The notes below the pieces were generated by a model. That model saw only the letters and a list, made by a program, of their open reading frames with translations, had not been told where the DNA came from and made no database searches. From NCBI GenBank assembly GCA_002412965.1, contig DHWB01000006.1:53561-117560 (forward strand): DNA of 64,000 nucleotides. The letters run 5' to 3'. Of this stretch, positions 25,966 through 33,498 are shown piece after piece; positions within the stretch are counted from its first letter, which is position 1, and every line of letters starts with the position of its first letter. The stretch comes from Desulfomicrobium sp. UBA5193. GTDB taxonomy: Bacteria > Desulfobacterota > Desulfovibrionia > Desulfovibrionales > Desulfomicrobiaceae. The position numbers and the translations under genes are program-made.

Positions 25966-27263
25966 GGTGTGGCGCGGACCTTGCCCGTGCGTTTTGGGGT
26001 TGTCGTTGGTGATGCCGGGTGCGGGCCTGCCGGGCCGAGCTTGGCCTCTGTCTTGTCCTCGTACATGCGCTGGTCGGCGGCGTGGATCAATTCTTCGAGA
26101 CTCTGTCCCGGCTCATGACGGCTTATGCCCACCGAGGCGGAAATGCGCAGATCGGTATCCAGGGCGCAGACCTGGCTGACATGGATGTCGGCCAGGGTTT
26201 GCCGCAGGCGGGCCACAAAGGCGCTGGCCATGTCCTTGCTCGTGTCCGGGAGCAGGATGACGAATTCATCGCCTCCAAGGCGCACGAAGATGTCGTATTT
26301 GCGGATCATGGCCTGGATGGTCTGGGCCACGGCGACGAGGATCATGTCCCCGGCCTCGTGGCCAAGGGTGTCGTTGACCTTCTTGAATCCGTTCAAGTCG
26401 ATGAAGAGCAGATGCACAGGGAGGTTCTTGCGCGCCGCGAAGTCGAGAATGCGTCCTGCGTGGCGTTCGAGATAGGTGCGGTTGTTCACGCCCGTCAGTG
26501 CGTCGCGAACGGTCAGTTCTTCGAGTTGGGCGTGCTCCAGGGCGGTGATCAAGGTGCAGGACAGGATGTTGCAAAAATGGCTCAGGAAATCCGTGGCCTT
26601 GTCCGGGGCGTAGCGCTTCGGATCTGGATCGTAGGCGGCCACCACCCCGATGATCTTGGAGTGCAGGTATTTGTGTTCGAGGGCAAAGATGAAGCAGGAA
26701 CCGGCAGGCGGGTCATCGTCCATGCCCAGAAAAAAGCCGGGGTGTTCGATATGTTCGACCTGGCCCAAAAAGAGTCGCGGAGCGTGCGCCGCCGGTGAAA
26801 ATTGCTTGAGCCTTTCCCGCAGGGCCATGGCCCTCGCGTGTCCGATACCTTTGGGTATGCGGTCGGCAAAGAGGTCCTGATCCAGGGTGAGATGCAGGGT
26901 GTGCAGGCTGCGCAGCTCCCGGATGGAGGCCAGGGTTGCGGGCAACTCCTCCAGGCGCTTCATCCTTTGCACGATGTCGATGGTCCCGCGAAATGTGTCG
27001 AAAGCGTCCAGGATGCCTCTGTAGGCCGAGATCATGGAGTCGAAGCTGGTCTTGGAGGCGCGCAGCTTTTTACGCAGGTCTGCGTTCTCCTCCGTCAGGC
27101 CCGAGGCGGATGCGGGTGAATTCGCGATCAGGCGTTTGATCCAAGCGCCCAGGAGCTTGAGCTGGGTTTTGAGCTTTGCGGCGTCATTTGCGCGCGCGCT
27201 AACCTCCACGGCGGAGATGAGGCTTCGCAATTCCGCCAGCAGATTTTTTTGATCGCGCGCCAT
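25962..27263 (-). CDS. Soluble diguanylate cyclase with GAF-like sensor
   Basis: A 433-residue cytoplasmic protein. The N-terminus (about 1-100) is helical, residues about 110-255 look like a GAF-type ligand domain (FFLGMDDDPPAGSCFIFALEH), and GGDEF occupies about 260-425. The active site is LGGDEF with an I-site RKYD five residues before it, so it should be an active, product-inhibited diguanylate cyclase. The start at 27263 is 11 bases after the peroxiredoxin stop; the longer frame to 27341 overlaps that gene. It is coupled to the HAD gene downstream. Confidence 0.92.
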   Translation of the reverse strand: MARDQKNLLAELRSLISAVEVSARANDAAKLKTQLKLLGAWIKRLIANSPASASGLTEENADLRKKLRASKTSFDSMISAYRGILDAFDTFRGTIDIVQRMKRLEELPATLASIRELRSLHTLHLTLDQDLFADRIPKGIGHARAMALRERLKQFSPAAHAPRLFLGQVEHIEHPGFFLGMDDDPPAGSCFIFALEHKYLHSKIIGVVAAYDPDPKRYAPDKATDFLSHFCNILSCTLITALEHAQLEELTVRDALTGVNNRTYLERHAGRILDFAARKNLPVHLLFIDLNGFKKVNDTLGHEAGDMILVAVAQTIQAMIRKYDIFVRLGGDEFVILLPDTSKDMASAFVARLRQTLADIHVSQVCALDTDLRISASVGISRHEPGQSLEELIHAADQRMYEDKTEAKLGPAGPHPASPTTTPKRTGKVRATP

Positions 27264-27274
27264 GTCTTGCCGTT

Positions 27275-27754
27275 TCAGGACAGTTCTTTGAGTTTGGCCA
27301 GCACTTCGGCGGCATGCCCTGCGGCTTTGACCTCCGGCCATGCGTGGCGGATGACTCCGGAGGGGTCGATGAGAAAGGTGGAGCGGGCCACGCCCATGTA
27401 CTCCTTGCCGTAGTTCTTTTTGAGGCGCCAGGCTCCGAACTGTTCCAGGGCCTGATGGTCCGGGTCGCTCAGGAGATCTACCCGCAGCTCGTGCTTGCCC
27501 GTGAAGCCCTGGTGCGATTTGACGGAGTCTGGGCTCATGCCCAGGATCACGGCGTTCAGTGCCGTGAAGTCATCCTTCAGGGCAGAGAATTCCTGAGCCT
27601 CGACGGTGCATCCGGGCGTATTGTCCTTGGGGTAGAAATACAGCACCACCCATTTGCCGCGGTAGTCATCCAGACGCAGATCCTGTCCGGATGTGGCGGG
27701 CAGGCAGAAACCAGGGGCCGGATCGCCGGGGGCGGGAATTTTGAAGTCGATCAT
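27275..27754 (-). CDS. bcp: Thioredoxin-dependent peroxiredoxin, PrxQ/Bcp type
   Basis: A 159-residue AhpC/TSA-family peroxidase that reduces hydrogen peroxide and organic peroxides. The peroxidatic cysteine is in NTPGCTVEAQEF. In most PrxQ proteins a resolving cysteine follows five residues later (GCTxEACxF); here that position is Gln, so the enzyme is probably of the one-cysteine or alternative-resolving type. AAGGAG lies upstream of ATG 27754, which decides the start against the frame opening at 27799. It heads the minus-strand group peroxiredoxin-GGDEF-HAD. Confidence 0.92.
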   Translation of the reverse strand: MIDFKIPAPGDPAPGFCLPATSGQDLRLDDYRGKWVVLYFYPKDNTPGCTVEAQEFSALKDDFTALNAVILGMSPDSVKSHQGFTGKHELRVDLLSDPDHQALEQFGAWRLKKNYGKEYMGVARSTFLIDPSGVIRHAWPEVKAAGHAAEVLAKLKELS

Positions 27755-27818
27755 GGCGTGCTCCTTGTACGATGCAATTCCTTTGAATTCGTAATCCATC
27801 GCCCGCGTGTGTGCAAGG

Positions 27819-29057
27819 TCAGCTCGCCGTGGCCGCGCTCAGTCCCGCAAGATGTCCCGAGGACAGGGCCGCCTGCAGGTTGAAGCCGCCCGTGTCGGCG
27901 TCCATGTCGAGCACTTCGCCGGCCAGGAAAAGGCCTGGGCAGACCCTGGACTGCATGGTCTTGGGATTGACCTCCGTCAGGTCCACGCCGCCGGAGGTGA
28001 TGATGGCCTCGCGCAGGGGCCGGTATCCACGCACCGTGAAGCGCAACTCCTTGAGCCACAGCCGCAGGCGCTTGCGTTCCTCGGCCGAGACCTGATGCGC
28101 GGCCTTGTCGCCGGCCAGGCGGGTCTGCTCCAGGCAGATGGGGATGAGCTTGGGCGGCATCAGCCCGCGCAGCAGGTTCTCCACATGCATCTTGCCGTGT
28201 TCTCCCAGATCGCGCAGCAGGCGGGCGTCGAGTTTGGCCGGGTCCAGGGCGGGCTTCAGGTCGATCAGGATTTCGGTCTTCTTGTGCTGGTCCACGGCCC
28301 GGACGGCGGCCTTGCTCAAGGTCAGGATGAGGGGGCCGGACAACCCGAAATGGGTGAAGAGCATCTCGCCCATGTCCTCTCCCGTCTTTTTTCCATCCAC
28401 CCGCAATTCGACGCGGACATTCTTGAGCGACAACCCCTGCAGCCGGGACGCGGTGTCGCCCTCGGTGACCAGGGGAATCAGCGCCGGAGCGATGGGTACG
28501 ATGGCGTGTCCGAGACTTTTGGCCAGCTCGTAGCCGTCTCCGGTGGAGCCGGTCGCCGGATAGGAGGCTCCGCCCGTGGTCAGTATGATCCTGTCCGCCG
28601 CGAGACTCTGGGATCCGAAACCCACCTCGAAGCCTTCGCCCTGGCGGCTGATGCTGCGCACGCGGCACCCGGTGCGGATCGTCACGCCCTGGGTCCGGGC
28701 ATGACGCACAAAGGCGTCGACCAGGTCCTGGGCGCTGTCGCTTTCGGGGAAAAGCCGTCCACCGCGCTCTTCCTTGGTGGGGACGTTCAGGCTGTGCAGC
28801 AGTTCGATGGTGTCCTTGGTGAAGAAATGGGCCAGGGCTGGCCGCAGAAAACGGAAATTCTTGCCGAAATGGGCCAGGAATTCATCCAGAGGTGCGGTGT
28901 TGCCGATGTTGCCTCGGCCCTTGCCGCAGATTCTGAGCTTGCGGCCTGGCCGGTCCATGCGCTCGAGCAGGGTGACGCTGGCGCCACTGGCTGCGGCGGT
29001 TGCTGCAGCCAGAAGTCCGGCGGGGCCGCCGCCGATGACGATGATAGTGTGTTTCAT
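27819..29057 (-). CDS. HI0933/BaiN-family FAD-dependent oxidoreductase
   Basis: A 412-residue flavoprotein. The N-terminal dinucleotide motif is VIGGGPAGLLAAATAA, followed by the family-specific GRKLRICGKGRGNIGNT. The C-terminus has GEVLDMDADTGGFNLQAALSSG, the second FAD-contact region of the HI0933/YhiN family. Substrates are largely unknown; BaiN acts on bile acids in gut clostridia. It is followed on the same strand by the peroxiredoxin gene 64 bases later and may share its transcript. ATG 29057 gives the expected start at the Rossmann strand. Confidence 0.92.
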   Translation of the reverse strand: MKHTIIVIGGGPAGLLAAATAAASGASVTLLERMDRPGRKLRICGKGRGNIGNTAPLDEFLAHFGKNFRFLRPALAHFFTKDTIELLHSLNVPTKEERGGRLFPESDSAQDLVDAFVRHARTQGVTIRTGCRVRSISRQGEGFEVGFGSQSLAADRIILTTGGASYPATGSTGDGYELAKSLGHAIVPIAPALIPLVTEGDTASRLQGLSLKNVRVELRVDGKKTGEDMGEMLFTHFGLSGPLILTLSKAAVRAVDQHKKTEILIDLKPALDPAKLDARLLRDLGEHGKMHVENLLRGLMPPKLIPICLEQTRLAGDKAAHQVSAEERKRLRLWLKELRFTVRGYRPLREAIITSGGVDLTEVNPKTMQSRVCPGLFLAGEVLDMDADTGGFNLQAALSSGHLAGLSAATAS

Positions 29058-29134
29058 GAGCTTCCTTCAAAAACATTCATTCTGAAGGGTGTGGGGCTGG
29101 ATGTAAAGGACGGTTGTGATTTGAGGCCGTGATA

Positions 29135-29164
29135 CATGGGGCGAAATTCGAGTCCGCCCCCATG
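29135..29164 (-). repeat. Hairpin downstream of the secreted-protein gene
   Basis: CATGGGGCG and CGCCCCCATG pair around 11 bases. It lies 26 bases after the stop of the minus-strand gene at 29191. No T-run follows on either strand, so termination here would be weak. Confidence 0.4.
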
Positions 29165-29190
29165 CGTTAGAATTCTTCAAATCGGCACGT

Positions 29191-29565
29191 CTAATCCGGC
29201 TTCACGCGCAAGGTGATGGCCGCGGGTTTGCCATCAGTGATCCGGTACTGCAGTTTGAGCTTGTCGATGACCTCGCCCATGCCCGGGATGTTGATGAGAC
29301 CCGAGGATTCTCCGGATTTGAGCTGCAACGGGATGCGCAGGGAGATGGGGTCTCCTTTCACGGGGATCAGGGTCAGGCTTTCCAGGTGCACCGTGGCGCC
29401 GTCGATCTGGAACCGCAGATTGTCGATCAGGCCCAGCTTTTCGCCCACGGGCAAGGATGCCGTGGTCCCGGACGGGGACAATTCCACCGGTTTCATCGCC
29501 GTCCAGGGCGCACCCATTGCGGGACTGGCCAGAACGAGGGCGACAAGAAGAAGGATGCTTTTCAT
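29191..29565 (-). CDS. Secreted protein of unknown function
   Basis: A 124-residue protein with a clear signal peptide (MKSILLLVALVLASPAMGA, cleavage likely after MGA). The mature part is rich in beta-strand-like segments and has no cysteine or known domain. ATG 29565 has GGAG upstream and fits the signal peptide; the open frame continues back to 29928 without support. It is probably periplasmic. It is divergent from the PAS-LuxR gene and lies 5' of the flavoprotein gene on the same strand, but no functional link is evident. Confidence 0.7.
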   Translation of the reverse strand: MKSILLLVALVLASPAMGAPWTAMKPVELSPSGTTASLPVGEKLGLIDNLRFQIDGATVHLESLTLIPVKGDPISLRIPLQLKSGESSGLINIPGMGEVIDKLKLQYRITDGKPAAITLRVKPD

Positions 29566-29797
29566 GGGTAACTCCGTGGCTTGTGTGTCAGAGAGCTTTC
29601 TACGCTGGCCCGGGCTTGTGATCAAGGGGCAGCGTCGAATTTGACGGGGTATCGGCTCGCAAGCCATCTTTATTGCCAAGCGGCCAGACCTGATGCGGGT
29701 GCCAGCTCGGCATCTTGCGCGCCCGGCATGGGCATCATGTACCTCGATGTGGTCCCGCGCTCTCTGGACGAGGGGCAGCCAGGCAGTGTACTCCCGC

Positions 29798-30727
29798 ATG
29801 ACCATGCACATGAATCCCGAAGAACGTCTGCGCGAACTCGAATCCGAACTAGCCAGCCTGCGGGCCCGGACGCAGGTCCTGGTCGAAGGCTCGCCGCTCG
29901 GCATTTTTTTTGACGACGCCCACGACAAGTGCGTGTTCGTGAACAGGACCTTTTGCGAAATGATGGATCTGTCCGAAGCCGAGGCCCTGGGCGACGGCTG
30001 GGCCAGGACCGTGCATCCCGAGGACCTGCCCGGTCTTTTGCGCGAGCGCTCCCGCGCAGTGGCCGAGGGGGATCCTCTTTTTAGGGCCGAGTACCGCTAC
30101 GCCTGCGCGAGCGGCCGCGTCGGCTGGGTGGAGGAGCAGACCCGGCCTGTTCACGGCGCTGACGGGAGCATTCTGGGCTACGTGGGCACCCTGGCCGAGA
30201 TTACGGGGCGCAAGACCGAAGAGCAGGTCCGGGCGCGCCACAGCGAGGTGCTGGAGGAGCGGGTGCGGGAGCGCACGGCCGAACTTCTGGCCCAGACCGG
30301 GCGTTTGGCCGAGATGAACGCGGCGCTCAAGGTCCTGCTGCGCCAGCGGGAAGAGGATCGCGAGGAACTGGAGCAGGCCGTGCTGGCCAATGTCCGCCGC
30401 CGCATCGCGCCGAGCCTGGACCGCCTGGGGGCGGTCTGCTTCGGCGACGTCGCAACTGCTCTGCTTCTGCAGGTTCGCCAGGGGCTTGAAGAACTGACCG
30501 AGCCTTTTTGCCACCGACTGTCCACAGTCTGCCACGCCTTGACCCCGGCGGAGATCCAGGTCGCGGAGCTGATCCGCGAAGGGCTCGGCACCAAGGAGAT
30601 CGCCGCTCGGCTCCGGGTGGGCACCTCCACCATCGACTCCCATCGTCATCAAATCCGGCGTAAGCTGGGACTCGGCAACCGCCAGACCAATCTGCGCGCC
30701 TTCCTGCTCGCCCTCGACCCTGCCTGA
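29798..30727 (+). CDS. PAS-domain LuxR-type transcriptional regulator
   Basis: A protein of about 309 residues: a short coiled coil, a PAS domain (about 20-145; LVEGSPLGIFFDD to GYVGTLAEIT), a helical linker (about 150-225) and a LuxR/GerE helix-turn-helix at the C-terminus (LTPAEIQVAELIREGLGTKEIAARL, then STIDSHRHQIRRKLG). It lacks a receiver domain, so it probably senses a ligand or redox state directly through PAS. ATGs at 29798, 29804 and 29810 are in frame; none has a strong ribosome-binding site, so the exact start is open. It precedes pdxS in the same direction, with an inverted repeat in the gap. Confidence 0.88.
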   Translation: MTMHMNPEERLRELESELASLRARTQVLVEGSPLGIFFDDAHDKCVFVNRTFCEMMDLSEAEALGDGWARTVHPEDLPGLLRERSRAVAEGDPLFRAEYRYACASGRVGWVEEQTRPVHGADGSILGYVGTLAEITGRKTEEQVRARHSEVLEERVRERTAELLAQTGRLAEMNAALKVLLRQREEDREELEQAVLANVRRRIAPSLDRLGAVCFGDVATALLLQVRQGLEELTEPFCHRLSTVCHALTPAEIQVAELIREGLGTKEIAARLRVGTSTIDSHRHQIRRKLGLGNRQTNLRAFLLALDPA

Positions 30728-30749
30728 ATATGGAGAAAGTCTCCATATT
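30727..30749 (+). repeat. Inverted repeat between the LuxR-type gene and pdxS
   Basis: AATATGGAG (30727-30735) and CTCCATATT (30741-30749) are perfect arms around AAAGT, starting in the stop codon of the regulator gene. Only TTTCC follows, so it may be a weak terminator or an operator ahead of pdxS, 77 bases before its start. Confidence 0.55.
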
Positions 30750-30826
30750 TCCTCCGCAATAAACGGCTATTGTCATTTTTGCTCCCTGCTGGTTCAAGGA
30801 CTGTCCAATCTTTCAAGGAGGATGTC

Positions 30827-31723
30827 ATGAACCAGGAATGCAGGAACAAAGACAAGACAACGCTGAACAGCGGCCTGGCCCGGATGTTCAAGGGCGGCGT
30901 GATCATGGACGTGGTCAACGCGGAGCAGGCCCGCATCGCAGAGGAGGCTGGCGCCTGCGCGGTCATGGCCCTGGAGCGGGTCCCGGCGGACATCCGCGCG
31001 AACGGCGGGGTGGCCCGCATGTCCGACCCCGGAATGATCCGCGAGATCATGGCCAGCGTGTCCATCCCGGTCATGGCCAAGTGCCGCATCGGTCACTTCA
31101 TGGAGGCCCGCATCCTTGAAGCAGTGGGTGTGGACTACATCGACGAGAGCGAGGTCCTGACTCCGGCGGACGAGGAATTTCACATCGACAAGAACGCGTT
31201 CAAGGTGCCGTTTGTCTGTGGCTGCCGCAATCTGGGCGAGGCCCTGCGCCGTATCGCCGAGGGCGCGGCCATGATCCGGACCAAGGGCGAGGCGGGCACA
31301 GGGGATGTGGTCGAGGCCGTGCGCCATGCCCGGACCGTACAGGGGGAGATCAGGCGGGTACGCCATATGCTCACCGAAGAGCTGGTCACTTTCGCCAAGG
31401 AGATCGGCGCGCCCGTGGAGCTCGTGCGTCAGGTGCGGGAGCTTGGTAAGCTGCCCGTGGTCAATTTTGCGGCCGGCGGCGTGGCCACTCCGGCCGATGC
31501 CGCGCTCATGATGCAACTCGGCATGGACGGCGTCTTTGTGGGTTCGGGGATATTCAAGAGCGGCGATCCCGCCAAGCGGGCGCGGGCAATCGTGCAGGCC
31601 GTGACCCATTACGACGACCCGCAGGTTTTGGCCCAGGTCAGTGAAAATCTGGGCGAGGCCATGTCCGGCATCGCGGTCCGCTCACTGGACAGCGCGGAGC
31701 AGTTCGCCGGCCGGGGCTGGTGA
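30827..31723 (+). CDS. pdxS: Pyridoxal 5'-phosphate synthase, synthase subunit PdxS
   Basis: A 298-residue PdxS (SNZ family) TIM barrel. It makes PLP directly from ribose 5-phosphate, glyceraldehyde 3-phosphate and ammonia delivered by PdxT. Conserved blocks are present: GGVIMDVVNAEQARIAE, ALERVPADIR, PVMAKCRIGHF with the Schiff-base lysine, and RTKGEAGTGDVVEAVRH with the second lysine. AAGGAGG precedes ATG 30827. The stop overlaps the pdxT start (TGATG). Its presence indicates the DXP-independent vitamin B6 route. Confidence 0.98.
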   Translation: MNQECRNKDKTTLNSGLARMFKGGVIMDVVNAEQARIAEEAGACAVMALERVPADIRANGGVARMSDPGMIREIMASVSIPVMAKCRIGHFMEARILEAVGVDYIDESEVLTPADEEFHIDKNAFKVPFVCGCRNLGEALRRIAEGAAMIRTKGEAGTGDVVEAVRHARTVQGEIRRVRHMLTEELVTFAKEIGAPVELVRQVRELGKLPVVNFAAGGVATPADAALMMQLGMDGVFVGSGIFKSGDPAKRARAIVQAVTHYDDPQVLAQVSENLGEAMSGIAVRSLDSAEQFAGRGW

Positions 31724-32313
31724 TGCGTGTCGGCATCCTGGCCCTGCAGGGAGCCTTCGCCGAGCACGCCGAACTGCTGGATACTCTGGGCGTGCGGGCC
31801 GAACTGGTCCGCACTCCGGAGCATCTGGCCGGCCTGCATGGGCTCATCCTGCCCGGCGGCGAGAGCACGAGCATGCGCAGGCTGGCCGGGCTTTGCGGCC
31901 TGGACTCGGCCCTGCGCGACTTCGGGGCGACCCGGCCGGTCTGGGGCGTGTGCGCCGGGCTCATCCTGCTGGCGGCGAGGCTCGAGGGCGAAGAGCCCTT
32001 TCTGGGGCTCATGGACATGGGCGTTGCGCGCAACGCCTACGGACGCCAGCAGGAAAGTTTCGTGGCAGACCTGCGTCTGGGCGGTCTGGAAGACACCCGG
32101 CCTTTCCCCGGAGTATTCATCCGCGCTCCGCGCGTGGTGCATGCGGGTGCCGGCGTCCACGTTCTGGCCCGCCTCGGGGATGCGCCCGTGGCCCTGCGCC
32201 AGGGGCATCTGCTGGCCACCTCCTTTCATCCGGAGCTGACCTCGGACAGCCGGATGCACGTCGCATTTCTTGAATTGTGCGCAAACCGCAGAGCATTGCC
32301 GGAGAGCCTCTGA
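31723..32313 (+). CDS. pdxT: Pyridoxal 5'-phosphate synthase, glutaminase subunit PdxT
   Basis: A 196-residue class I glutamine amidotransferase that hydrolyses glutamine and channels ammonia to PdxS. The oxyanion block GGESTSMRRL, nucleophile Cys in GVCAGLILLA, and the His-Glu pair in SFHPEL are visible. ATG 31723 overlaps the pdxS stop by one base, so the subunits are made together. A GTG just upstream at 31720 is less likely. Confidence 0.97.
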   Translation: MRVGILALQGAFAEHAELLDTLGVRAELVRTPEHLAGLHGLILPGGESTSMRRLAGLCGLDSALRDFGATRPVWGVCAGLILLAARLEGEEPFLGLMDMGVARNAYGRQQESFVADLRLGGLEDTRPFPGVFIRAPRVVHAGAGVHVLARLGDAPVALRQGHLLATSFHPELTSDSRMHVAFLELCANRRALPESL

Positions 32314-32345
32314 TTTTGCTACAGGGAACCTCAACGGAGGTTCCC

Positions 32346-33455
32346 ATGTCATTCATCCTGCCTGCATATCTCGAACCCGACTTTGCCGTTCCGGAGCTCG
32401 CGAGTGCGCCCCTGGCCCGCTTCGAGCCTGCGCCAGCCCAGGGCGTGGCTCCGGACAACTATCACGCTACATCAATTTATCCCGAATACGTGCACCTTTC
32501 CCCCGGGTACTGGGTTTTGCCCAGGGACTCGCGCATGGATTGCGTGCTGGTGCGCGAAGGGGACAATATTTCGGTACGCGAGTTCAGGAACCTGTGCCAG
32601 GGCGACCCTGTGGCCGTGGGCCGGGGAGAGAACGGTGAGGACGGAATTTTCGTGCACACGGGCGGGTTCGGGCAATCGGGCGCGTCGGCCGGGAAATTTT
32701 CCTTTCGCCAGCATGTCAGCCGTGAAACCGCGTTTTCCGTGGATTACGATGAACTCTACAGCCTGCTGCGTCATGAGCGTGAGCACGGCAGCATCGTCTG
32801 GGTCTTGGGCCCGGCTGTGGTTTTTGATTTTGACGCCAGAAACGCATTCGTGAATCTTGTCCGCCACGGCTTTGTGCATGCGGTCCTGGCCGGCAACGCC
32901 CTGGCCGTGCACGATCTCGAAGCCAGCCGCTTCAAATCTGCGCTCGGCCAGAACATCTATTCGCGCCAAGGGCAGAGCCTTGGGCACTACAATCACCTTG
33001 ACGTCATCAACACCGTGCGCGGGTTCGGCTCCATCGAAAAAGCCATCGCCCAGGGAGAGGTCGGCGACGGAGTCATGCTGGCCCTGCATCAGGCGTCAAT
33101 TCCCTATGTCCTGGCCGGATCCATCCGCGACGACGGCCCCCTGCCTGAAACCATCGCCAGCGCCTACCAGGCGCAGGACCGCATGCGCGCCGTGACGGGC
33201 CAGGCCACCACGGTCATCGCCCTGGCCACGCAGCTGCATTCCATCGCCACGGGCAATCTGACCCCGTCCTATGCCGTGCGTGAGGGCAAGGTGCGTCCGG
33301 TCTATTTCTATTGCGTGGACATGTCGGACTTCGTGACCACGAAGCTCGCCAATAGGGGTTCGCTTGGCGCGCGAGGGGTGCTGACCAATGTGCAGGATTT
33401 TCTGGTGACCGTGGATCGGGGGGTGACCGGCTATCCGGTTCGGCAGGTGGAGTAG
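32346..33455 (+). CDS. LOR/SDH-domain protein, ornithine cyclodeaminase-like
   Basis: A 369-residue protein related to the LOR/SDH conserved-domain family (TIGR00300-like). The C-terminal block GHYNHLDVINTVRGFGSIEKAI followed by VLAGSIRDDGPLPETI is typical. Relatives include the archaeal ornithine cyclodeaminase and the C-terminal domain of the cyanobacterial arginine-guanidine-removing enzyme, so conversion of ornithine to proline is a plausible activity. AACGGAGG before ATG 32346 decides the start. It follows pdxT by 32 bases in the same direction; since it uses NAD rather than PLP in known members, the pdx link may be only positional. Confidence 0.82.
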   Translation: MSFILPAYLEPDFAVPELASAPLARFEPAPAQGVAPDNYHATSIYPEYVHLSPGYWVLPRDSRMDCVLVREGDNISVREFRNLCQGDPVAVGRGENGEDGIFVHTGGFGQSGASAGKFSFRQHVSRETAFSVDYDELYSLLRHEREHGSIVWVLGPAVVFDFDARNAFVNLVRHGFVHAVLAGNALAVHDLEASRFKSALGQNIYSRQGQSLGHYNHLDVINTVRGFGSIEKAIAQGEVGDGVMLALHQASIPYVLAGSIRDDGPLPETIASAYQAQDRMRAVTGQATTVIALATQLHSIATGNLTPSYAVREGKVRPVYFYCVDMSDFVTTKLANRGSLGARGVLTNVQDFLVTVDRGVTGYPVRQVE

Positions 33456-33481
33456 GGAAGGCCGGGCTGTCCGGCCTTCCC
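33455..33481. repeat. Hairpin between convergent genes
   Basis: GGGAAGGCCGG (33455-33465) and CCGGCCTTCCC (33471-33481) form an 11-bp stem with a 5-base loop, between the stop codons of the LOR/SDH gene and the convergent chemoreceptor gene. There is no T-run on either side, but position and strength fit a shared transcription end. Confidence 0.6.
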
Positions 33482-33498
33482 GTGTGAAGCGTGGGTGC

